From: Tepidamorphaceae bacterium
GTDB lineage: Bacteria > Pseudomonadota > Alphaproteobacteria > Rhizobiales > JAKSCL01
Reading direction: 5' to 3'
Assembly (NCBI GenBank): GCA_028289445.1
Contig: JANQPO010000026.1
Span: 1-64,000, forward strand
DNA: 64,000 bases
Part shown: positions 17,156-24,709 of the stretch, piece by piece
Layout: each line of letters opens with the position of its first letter
How positions within the stretch are numbered: position 1 is the first letter of the stretch
Notes under the pieces: generated by a model
The model's database searches: none
Seen by the model: the letters and a program-made list of their open reading frames with translations, nothing else
Told to the model about the DNA's origin: nothing
Translations under genes and position numbers: made by a program

Positions 17156-18129
17156 ACTTTCTCACCGATCCCTTCCTGGTCTCGCCCAGTCGATTTAAGG
17201 CGCCGATCCTCGTGACGGGTGCGGGCGGCTGCATCGGCGCTTGGGTTTGCGCGATCCTCAGTCGGTCGGGCGTTCCGGTCATCGCCAGCGACTTGGCGAA
17301 AAACCCTGCCCGCGCCGCACTGATCATGGGCGAGGAGGCGGCCGAGACGCTTGACTGGACGGCGCTTGACGTAACCGACGGCGCGGCGGTGGCCGATCTG
17401 GTTTCAACAAGGAACATTGGCGCGATCATCCATCTGGCGGGCCTGCAAGTGCCGTTTTGCGCGGCCAACCCTGCGCTCGGCGCGCGCGTGAACGTGGAGG
17501 GCACGATCAATATCCTTGAGGCCGCGCGACACAATCAAATCAAGCGGACGGTTTTCGCGTCCTCGGTCGCCGCGGCCGCCTTTCCGCCGGGCGGTCCGTA
17601 CAAGGAAACGCTTTATGGCGCCTACAAGGTCGCCAATGAGCAGACGGCCTTTGTCTACTGGAAGGACTGGCAGGTCCCGTCCGTTGGTCTGCGGCCGAAC
17701 GTCGTCTATGGGGTCGCGCGGGATCAAGGAATCAGCTCCAAGAACACCATCGGCATACAGGCCGCCGCGCTGGACGAGGCCTACGACATCCCCTTCACCG
17801 GTCCCTATAGCTGGCTCTACGCCGGCGAAGCCGCTGCGGCCTTCATCGCGGCGGTCAGCCAGGACGGCGCCGGGGCGCACGCCTTCGATCTGAATGGGCG
17901 ATGCGAGACGATCGAAGCCGGCCTGGTCGTGTTGGGCCGGTTGTCGCCCGACCATCGGGTTACCGCAAGCGGTGCGCCTTTTCCATTCCCGCCGGATCTC
18001 GACGAAGCGCCGTTGCGCGCGCATCTACCGGAATACCCCGCGATCTCGGTCGCCAATGGTGTCGAAGCTACCTGGCGGGCGTTCACCGAACTGAAATCTG
18101 CGGGGCGACTGCCGCCTCTTCCCGAGTAG
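17152..18129 (+). CDS. NAD-dependent epimerase/dehydratase-family protein
   Basis: About 325 residues of the extended SDR family. The nucleotide motif is V-T-G-A-G-G-C-I-G near residue 20, Asp follows the second strand (I-A-S-D-L-A), and the catalytic Y-x-x-x-K is Y-G-A-Y-K. Members include sugar epimerases and uronate dehydrogenases, which yield lactones. The ATG at 17152 overlaps the previous stop. Partnering with a dienelactone-hydrolase-like protein hints at an oxidise-then-open-lactone scheme, but this is not proven by sequence. Confidence 0.88.
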   Translation: MNFLTDPFLVSPSRFKAPILVTGAGGCIGAWVCAILSRSGVPVIASDLAKNPARAALIMGEEAAETLDWTALDVTDGAAVADLVSTRNIGAIIHLAGLQVPFCAANPALGARVNVEGTINILEAARHNQIKRTVFASSVAAAAFPPGGPYKETLYGAYKVANEQTAFVYWKDWQVPSVGLRPNVVYGVARDQGISSKNTIGIQAAALDEAYDIPFTGPYSWLYAGEAAAAFIAAVSQDGAGAHAFDLNGRCETIEAGLVVLGRLSPDHRVTASGAPFPFPPDLDEAPLRAHLPEYPAISVANGVEATWRAFTELKSAGRLPPLPE

Positions 18130-18167
18130 GAGCGCGCGCCAACGCTCTGTTCAAGGAGTCCTGATCC

Positions 18168-19004
18168 ATGAAATTGTGTCGCCTGCGTCGCGATGGTGCG
18201 ATCGTTCCGGCCGTGAAGCTCGGTGAAACGTGTTACGACGTTTCAAGCGTTGCGGGTGATCTCGATCCTGCATTTTTCGCCGGTGGCGGGTTGGCCGCAC
18301 TGCAATCCGCCGATATCGGAGCCTTGCCGGTCGTCGAGGAACACGACGGCTACGCTCCTTGTGTTGCGCGCCCATCGAAGATCGTTTGTGTCGGTCTGAA
18401 CTACCACGATCATGCAACTGAGGCCGGAATGGAGATCCCGGAAGAACCGGTAATCTTCTTTAAATCACCCTCGTCGCTGTCGGGGGCGAATGATCCAATC
18501 CTGCTGCCGCCGGGTTCCCAGATGCTCGATTGGGAGATCGAGCTTGCTTTCGTGATCGGCACACGAGCCAAACGAGTCGCACGGGATAGCGCTCTCGATC
18601 ATCTCGCGGGCTTCATGGTTTTGAACGACATTTCGGAGCGTCACTATCAGCTCATGCGCGGCGGCCAATGGGCCAAGGGCAAGAGCTATGACAGCTTCAC
18701 GCCGATCGGCCCCTACCTAGTCACGGACGTGGCCGATCCGCATGCGCTGGCCCTATCGCTGTCGGTCAACGACCGGCAGATGCAAAACGGCTCAACGGCG
18801 GACTTCATCTTCGATCTGCCGACCGTGATCGAGCACATCAGCGAGTTCATGACCTTGGAGCCCGGGGACATCGTGACAACCGGCACACCTGCCGGCGTCG
18901 GTTTCGGCATGGACCCCAAGCGCTTCCTCAAACCCGGTGACAGGGTCCGGACCGAGATCGCAGGGCTGGGCGTGCAGGAGCAAACTGTCATGGAGGACAA
19001 CTGA
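18168..19004 (+). CDS. Fumarylacetoacetate hydrolase-family protein
   Basis: A 278-residue FAH-family protein. The conserved block V-G-L-N-Y-H-D-H-A, the metal-binding E-x-E in D-W-E-I-E-L-A-F-V-I-G, the G-G-Q-W-A-K-G-K-S-Y-D-S-F-T-P-I-G-P segment and the C-terminal T-T-G-T-P-A-G-V-G are all intact. The family performs C-C bond hydrolysis, decarboxylation, hydration or tautomerisation of oxo-acids using Mg or Mn. In this operon it probably handles a late keto-acid intermediate. Confidence 0.92.
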   Translation: MKLCRLRRDGAIVPAVKLGETCYDVSSVAGDLDPAFFAGGGLAALQSADIGALPVVEEHDGYAPCVARPSKIVCVGLNYHDHATEAGMEIPEEPVIFFKSPSSLSGANDPILLPPGSQMLDWEIELAFVIGTRAKRVARDSALDHLAGFMVLNDISERHYQLMRGGQWAKGKSYDSFTPIGPYLVTDVADPHALALSLSVNDRQMQNGSTADFIFDLPTVIEHISEFMTLEPGDIVTTGTPAGVGFGMDPKRFLKPGDRVRTEIAGLGVQEQTVMEDN

Positions 19005-19005
19005 C

Positions 19006-19866
19006 GTGCGCGTGGGCTATGTCGGACTGGGCGCCATGGGCCTGCCCTTCGCGCGGCACCTGAAGGAAGCGGGGCACGACGTCACGGTTCTCAATCGTTC
19101 CGACCGGCCTTATGCCGCGGCACGTGCGGCAGGGATGCAGATTGCAGACTCGCTGGAGGACTGCGTCGCTAAAAGCGAGGTACTTTTCACCTGCCTGCCG
19201 TCGCTCGAGATCATCGAAGACGTCTACGCCCGTATCGACAAACCCGGCTTGATCTGCGTCGATAATTCCACAGTGCCGCAGGATATGGCCCGGCGCCTTA
19301 ATGCGAGCCTCAAGGCCCGCGGGATAGCCTATGTGGAGTGCCCGATCTTCGGTTCGGCGTGGGATGCGGAAATTGCGCAGACCTACCTTGTCATCTCCGG
19401 CGATGACGCACCCGTCGAGACGGCCTTGCCCGTGGCAGCTTCATCCGCGCGCGGGATAACCCATGTCGGCGGGCCAGGGGCGGCAAGCCTGGTGAAAATC
19501 CTGCAGAACGGGCTTGGCCACGTGCAGATGGTGGCCATCGCCGAAACCCTGGTGGCGGCCGAGAAGGCGGGCCTTGATCTCGACCGGTTTGTCGAAGTTG
19601 TCAGCGATTGCGGGGGCATGGCTTCGACTCCGCTGTTCCGGCGCAAGGCGCCGCAGATGCTGGACCTGCCCAATGAAACCGGCGCGAAGCTGGCCATCGC
19701 CGCCAAAGATGCCAAAGAGGCCGCGAGACTTTTTGCTGAACTGGGTGCTGAAAATCCCCTGATCGCCGTCGCCTCTGACGCCTACCAACACGCGATGTCC
19801 ATGGGTAACGCGGATAATGACTTTGCCTCGGTCATCGAGGCCCGCCGTGCTGACTGGTCCAGCTAG
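19006..19866 (+). CDS. Beta-hydroxyacid dehydrogenase (3-hydroxyisobutyrate dehydrogenase-like)
   Basis: About 286 residues from the GTG at 19006, with GGAGGA nine bases upstream and one base after the FAH stop. The Rossmann motif is V-G-Y-V-G-L-G-A-M-G; the N-R-S after strand two favours NADP. The catalytic Lys lies in S-L-V-K-I-L-Q-N-G-L. The substrate loop reads E-C-P-I-F-G-S-A instead of the usual D-A-P-V-S-G-G, so its substrate may differ from hydroxyisobutyrate or tartronate semialdehyde. It would interconvert a beta-hydroxy acid and its semialdehyde or keto form. Confidence 0.9.
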   Translation: MRVGYVGLGAMGLPFARHLKEAGHDVTVLNRSDRPYAAARAAGMQIADSLEDCVAKSEVLFTCLPSLEIIEDVYARIDKPGLICVDNSTVPQDMARRLNASLKARGIAYVECPIFGSAWDAEIAQTYLVISGDDAPVETALPVAASSARGITHVGGPGAASLVKILQNGLGHVQMVAIAETLVAAEKAGLDLDRFVEVVSDCGGMASTPLFRRKAPQMLDLPNETGAKLAIAAKDAKEAARLFAELGAENPLIAVASDAYQHAMSMGNADNDFASVIEARRADWSS

Positions 19867-19879
19867 GACAGCCGAGCGA

Positions 19880-21295
19880 ATGGCGAAGGGACTCGTCGTT
19901 ATCCTCTCCGATGAGCATCGCGCCGACGGCATGGGCTGTGTGGGGCACCCGTTCGTGCAAACACCGAACCTGGATGCTCTGGCGGCGCGCGGCACGGTGT
20001 TCTCCGATGCCTATACGCCCTCGCCTATTTGCGTGCCCGCGCGGGCGGCCTTCGCCACCGGGCGGCATATCCACGAGACCGGGCACTGGGACAATTCCAT
20101 GCCATACTCCGGCGCGCCCGAGAGCTGGATGCACGTGCTGCAACGTGGCGGTGTTCAAGTGGAATCGATCGGCAAGTTACATTTCCGCGATGTCGCCGAT
20201 CCGGTGGGCTTCGACGCCATGCATCTGCCCATGATGATTAAAGACGGCATCGGCATGGTGTCGCTGTCGGTGCGTCGTGAGGCGGAGCGTAGAGCACCGG
20301 ATATGCGCCTGTTGGGCGATTGCATTGGCCCAGGAGAGAGCGCCTATACCAAATACGACGAGGCGGTCGTCGAAAGGGTGGAACGCTGGTTCGCCGATCG
20401 TGCGGCACAGGGCGACGATCGGCCATGGTGCCTCTACATCGGTCTTGTTGTTCCGCATTTTCCTTTGGTCTGCCCCGAACCGTTCTTCTCCCGCTATCGC
20501 GAGCAGGAACTGCCCGAACCGAAGCTGCTGCCGAAAGATGGGTATGTGCGTCACCCCTGGGTCGAGAAGCAAAATGCGTTTCTGGATAGCGAGAGCGCCT
20601 TTCGCTCGCCGGAGGAACGCACGGACGCCATCGCGGCCTATTGGGGTCTCGTCGACTGGATGGATCGCAATGTCGGCAGGATTCTTTCTGCACTGCAGAT
20701 TTCCGGACTTGAGGCGGATGTAATTTATGCTTCGGATCACGGCGACAATGCAGGCGCGAGAGGCTTGTGGGGCAAGTCGAACCTCTACCGCGAGGCCGTC
20801 GGCGTGCCTCTCATCGCCGCGCTTTCGGGTATGCCCAAGGGTCGCTGCGACACGCCCGTCTCGCTACTTGATCTGTCGTGCACCATCCCAAGGGTTTTCG
20901 GCCTGGACTGGCCAGGCGACCGCCCGGGCATGCCGTTGCAGGATGTGGCCGGAATGTCGGAGGGGAGCGATCGCGAAATCATGTCGCAGTACCACGCCGC
21001 CGGTGCAGTCTCAGGGGCCTATATGCTGCGCAAGGGGCGTTGGAAATACATCGAATATGCGGGCTTTGAACCCGAGCTCTTCGATCTTGAGCTTGATCCG
21101 GAAGAGACGCGAAACGTTGCCACAGAAAATCCCGGGATTGTTGCCAGCCTTGCCAAGGCTCTGCGTAATCATGTCGATCCAGATTTCGCCGAACGTGCTG
21201 CTTTCGACGCGCAGGATCGGTTGATTGAAGAACAAGGTGGGCGCGAAATCGTTATGCGTTTCACTGACGTTGGGCCGACTCCTCCACCTGAATGA
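19880..21295 (+). CDS. Sulfatase (choline-sulfatase-like subgroup)
   Basis: About 471 residues from the ATG at 19880. The N-terminus V-V-I-L-S-D-E-H-R-A-D-G-M-G supplies metal ligand Asp11, and Cys51 in C-V-P-A-R-A-A-F-A-T-G-R is the formylglycine precursor. The short length, the S-D-E-H-R start and absence of a signal peptide fit cytoplasmic small-molecule sulfatases. It closes the nine-gene operon that begins with a TTT transporter, the second transporter-sulfatase pairing in the window. It differs strongly in size from the 757-residue sulfatase, so the two are not a recent duplication. Confidence 0.92.
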   Translation: MAKGLVVILSDEHRADGMGCVGHPFVQTPNLDALAARGTVFSDAYTPSPICVPARAAFATGRHIHETGHWDNSMPYSGAPESWMHVLQRGGVQVESIGKLHFRDVADPVGFDAMHLPMMIKDGIGMVSLSVRREAERRAPDMRLLGDCIGPGESAYTKYDEAVVERVERWFADRAAQGDDRPWCLYIGLVVPHFPLVCPEPFFSRYREQELPEPKLLPKDGYVRHPWVEKQNAFLDSESAFRSPEERTDAIAAYWGLVDWMDRNVGRILSALQISGLEADVIYASDHGDNAGARGLWGKSNLYREAVGVPLIAALSGMPKGRCDTPVSLLDLSCTIPRVFGLDWPGDRPGMPLQDVAGMSEGSDREIMSQYHAAGAVSGAYMLRKGRWKYIEYAGFEPELFDLELDPEETRNVATENPGIVASLAKALRNHVDPDFAERAAFDAQDRLIEEQGGREIVMRFTDVGPTPPPE

Positions 21296-21803
21296 CGTGA
21301 AGAGCGGCTAAGGGGCGTAAGCTGAAACACTCCGATAGCCGCGAACGCTTAAACACGGCTAAGAGCGAAGACTGTGAGCGTGTGAGCGGCGCCAGGAATT
21401 GACCTGCCAGCACGCGATCGGAGGCAGAGCCGCGAGCCGCCGGTAGCCATATCGTCCGTTCTGGCGAACCAGTTCGATCATGTCGGAAACCAGGCTCTCT
21501 TCGTTCGTTCGACCTCTACGGAGTTTGTGTTACCTTGAGTGATGTTAGCGCAGAGTTCGCCAAGCACGGCGCTCTGATGCGCGAAGATGACCGCAAACAT
21601 GGTCGATGCAGGCACACCAAGCTGACCCAGCTCGCTCGCAATCTCCTCCGGCCACGATGGACTCTCAAGCAACTGTGCGCAATGCTCCGTAAGGGCCATT
21701 GGCAACCCAAAGCCCACTTCGGTTATGGGAGTTGCAAAGGAGCGGACCGGACTGCCTTACGAGCAGCAACCCATAGTTCGTTACCAAACTGGATTCCGTC
21801 TCC
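21296..21803. other. Intergenic region of 508 bp with no recognised gene
   Basis: No family is recognisable on either strand. A minus-strand frame (about 21478-21717, open further upstream) encodes a fairly natural-looking helix-rich peptide, but it has no clear start or homology that I know. It may be a decayed gene marking the boundary between the catabolic operon and the AT-richer acyltransferase pair. Confidence 0.4.
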
Positions 21804-23372
21804 TTGCTCTTTAACTCAATCGCTTTCTACCTGCTCTTCTTGCCGCTCGCGCTTGCCGCGTTCCATGTCGCACGACAATCCGGGAAGCTCTGGTTAGTCC
21901 AAGCGACACTGATCACCGCGTCAGCGATATTCTATGCGGGACAAGGTGCGCAGTTCTTACCATTGCTGCTCGGAAGTATTGGATTCACCTGGATTATTGC
22001 GCTTGCAATAGATGCGCTGGATCGTAGAGGAAACACGACGTGGTCACGCCCCATTACAATGATGGCGGTGTGTATTCACCTGTGCCTCCTAGGTTATTTC
22101 AAATACCGCAATTTCTTTGCAGAGTCATTTATGTCAATGACGGGCAACTTCGCCGATTTGCAGCCGCTGATATTGCCGCTAGCAATCTCCTTTTTTACAT
22201 TTCAGCAAATCGGATATGTTGTGGATGTGCATCGCCGCAAAGTAGAGGCGGCGCGTAATCCTCTGGATTTTTTCCTCTTTGTGGCATTTTTTCCTCAGCT
22301 GATTGCTGGACCGATAACGCTATATCAGGAGCTGAAGCCACAATTCTCTCGTCAACTCATGAGAGCGTTTCAGCCGCGCAGTTTCACTATCGGTACGGCG
22401 CTATTCGCCATTGGGCTATTAAAGAAAACTACAATTGCCGATCAAGCGGCATTCCATACATCAATCGTATTCAATGCTGCTGATTCTGGAATGGCGATAT
22501 CTCTCTATGATGCCTGGGTCGGCACTCTCGGATACACTGTGCAAATATACTTTGATTTTTCTGGCTATAGTGACATGGCATGCGGACTTGCGTTGATGTT
22601 CGGCCTTCGCATACCGATGAATTTTCTGTCACCATATCAAGCCGCATCCATAAGCGAGTTCTGGCGTCGATGGCACATTACGTTGTCTAGGTTCTTGCGC
22701 GACTATCTTTACATTCCTCTAGGTGGAAGTCGCGAGGGTGATGCCCGCACCGCAGCCAACCTCTTCGTGACCATGCTAATTGGCGGGTTGTGGCACGGGG
22801 CCGGCTGGACTTTCGTCTTTTGGGGTGCGCTTCATGGGCTATACTTAGCAGTTGCAGCCCAATGGGCCCGATTGTCACTGCGCCTCAATTTTCAGCTACC
22901 CAAGGCCATCTGTTGGGCAATAACACTATTGGCCGTCATGATTGCTTGGGTCTTCTTTCGGGCAACCACTTTTTCCGGGGCGCTCACGTTGATTACCGCA
23001 ATGTTCGGGATCACCCCACAAGGAGAGGCGGTTGACACGTTGTCGGCACACTGGTCCACACTAATCGTCGACGGGGTTGCTGGCCCTTGGATTATTGTCG
23101 TTGGACTGGCGATTTCGCTTTTTGCTCCAAATTTTTCCTATGTCCTACGTCGTTACAGGACTTCGTTAGATGTTTATGGCCACTTTTCCAATCGCCGCTA
23201 TCAACACCCAATCGGCTTGATCGAACGCGCCATTAACTCGGGACAGCGCTTATATCGCCTAGCCTCTTTGCCGTTGGTGCTGTGCATCTTCTCAATCGTC
23301 ACAATCGCAGCGGTGAGCGTGCTACAATTGCGTGATGGCGCCTACACAGAGTTCATATACTTCAACTTTTGA
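21804..23372 (+). CDS. MBOAT-family membrane O-acyltransferase (AlgI/DltB-like)
   Basis: A 522-residue polytopic protein starting L-L-F-N-S-I-A-F-Y-L-L-F-L-P, matching the usual start of AlgI-type proteins, at a TTG codon. Conserved MBOAT motifs are present: Y-F-D-F-S-G-Y-S-D-M-A, F-W-R-R-W-H-I-T-L-S-R-F-L-R-D-Y-L-Y-I-P-L-G-G, and the active-site His in G-G-L-W-H-G-A-G-W-T-F. Such proteins carry acyl groups across the membrane to modify extracellular polysaccharide. The next gene encodes an SGNH-like membrane-anchored partner, as in alginate and similar acetylation systems. Codon use is visibly AT-richer than in flanking genes, a sign of transfer. Confidence 0.93.
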   Translation: MLFNSIAFYLLFLPLALAAFHVARQSGKLWLVQATLITASAIFYAGQGAQFLPLLLGSIGFTWIIALAIDALDRRGNTTWSRPITMMAVCIHLCLLGYFKYRNFFAESFMSMTGNFADLQPLILPLAISFFTFQQIGYVVDVHRRKVEAARNPLDFFLFVAFFPQLIAGPITLYQELKPQFSRQLMRAFQPRSFTIGTALFAIGLLKKTTIADQAAFHTSIVFNAADSGMAISLYDAWVGTLGYTVQIYFDFSGYSDMACGLALMFGLRIPMNFLSPYQAASISEFWRRWHITLSRFLRDYLYIPLGGSREGDARTAANLFVTMLIGGLWHGAGWTFVFWGALHGLYLAVAAQWARLSLRLNFQLPKAICWAITLLAVMIAWVFFRATTFSGALTLITAMFGITPQGEAVDTLSAHWSTLIVDGVAGPWIIVVGLAISLFAPNFSYVLRRYRTSLDVYGHFSNRRYQHPIGLIERAINSGQRLYRLASLPLVLCIFSIVTIAAVSVLQLRDGAYTEFIYFNF

Positions 23373-23444
23373 TGCGGATTCACGACCAAACTCGGGCTGC
23401 TGACATATACGCCGCAGATCATTCCACAAGACACGAGTCTTGCA

Positions 23445-24638
23445 ATGACGACCCAGATTGAGCTGGCACGCGCTCGCAAGCTTTGGCGCATTAGCGGCAT
23501 ATCGATTATCTGTTCGTTGATCTTGGCCGGTGGCGCCACCTTGCTGGTTGTTTTGTTCCTCACGATTATCGGCGAGACGCCAACGCATGAAGCTCGAGTG
23601 CGCCAACAGCATGCTCTAGATGCGCTATACCATTCTCCTTTCTTGGAGCCAGTCGCCTACAAGGAAGCACTTCTGCGTTATCACAGGCCGGAAATTGCCG
23701 TTATTGGCACGAGCCGAGCCGGTCCGTTCCGACAGCCGTTTTTCTCAGCACCATTCGTGAACTTGCAATCGACCGTCGACAGTCCATCTGAACTTCACGA
23801 GTTTATCGCGCGCAACTTTGCCGGACGCCATAGACCGCAACACCTGATAATCGTTGCCGAGTTGTCGTGGTTTGCCGACGACCCAGTAGATGGGCGCCGG
23901 CCACACCAGGGTCGCAGTCCCGAGGAGCATGCAGTGGCTGTGCATCAATACCTTACGGCCCACAGTGACAGTGCAGCGAGGTTACAGGCGCTAACAGCGT
24001 CCATCCTTCGTGGAGGTGGAACTCGCTTCATGGGGCTGCACGGCCATCTGCGACGAGAAGGCTTCAGCGCGTTTGGCTCTTTCCACTATGAACAACTTCT
24101 GACCGGCCGTCGCGTGAGCATCGATCAAGGTTTCTCTTTTTCGCTGGGCGCAATTCAAACAGGCGAGCATCGATTTCGGTGGGGTGAAGCGCTCAATGAA
24201 GGTCGGTATGCTCAATTCTTTGAAGGGTTGGATATGCTCGACCACTTAGGCATTGATTACACCGTGATCTTGCCACCCTTCGCAACGACGGTGGCGCGAG
24301 CAATGCAAGACTCCGGACGATTTCAACATTGGCCGGCTCTGGTGGATCAACTTCAAAAAGACGGTGTGCCGATCTTCGATTATTCGTTGCCCACGCGCAT
24401 CGGCGAGGACGACTGCGAGTACATCGATGGCTTTCACGGCGGCGATGTCGTTTATGCACGCTTGTTGGCAGATGTCGTGCGGCGAGATCCAAGACTGTCA
24501 AGATTCGTCGATATTCCAACAATCACACGAATCTCCGATGAGTATGCTGGCTCGGCTGCATGGTCACGAAGAACTCCCGAACGGGAGATCGATTTTCTAG
24601 ACTTGGGCTGCGAGCGCCCGGCAGCAAGAGATCACTGA
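23445..24638 (+). CDS. Membrane-anchored SGNH-like protein, probable acyltransferase partner
   Basis: A 397-residue protein with one N-terminal membrane helix (about residues 20-42) and a long extracytoplasmic domain. I-G-T-S-R-A-G near residue 88 resembles the nucleophile block of SGNH hydrolases, and D-G-F-H-G-G near residue 330 resembles the D-x-x-H block. Proteins of this kind work with MBOAT acyltransferases to place acetyl groups on exported polysaccharide, as AlgJ/AlgX do with AlgI. Homology to a named family is not certain. It lies 72 bp after the MBOAT gene and shares its AT-rich composition. Confidence 0.7.
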   Translation: MTTQIELARARKLWRISGISIICSLILAGGATLLVVLFLTIIGETPTHEARVRQQHALDALYHSPFLEPVAYKEALLRYHRPEIAVIGTSRAGPFRQPFFSAPFVNLQSTVDSPSELHEFIARNFAGRHRPQHLIIVAELSWFADDPVDGRRPHQGRSPEEHAVAVHQYLTAHSDSAARLQALTASILRGGGTRFMGLHGHLRREGFSAFGSFHYEQLLTGRRVSIDQGFSFSLGAIQTGEHRFRWGEALNEGRYAQFFEGLDMLDHLGIDYTVILPPFATTVARAMQDSGRFQHWPALVDQLQKDGVPIFDYSLPTRIGEDDCEYIDGFHGGDVVYARLLADVVRRDPRLSRFVDIPTITRISDEYAGSAAWSRRTPEREIDFLDLGCERPAARDH

Positions 24639-24709
24639 CCAGCCCGATCCGATTGGTCCATCCCAAAAGCGAGTAACAGTAGCGCCAGACATACACAAAC
24701 GCCTTCAGC

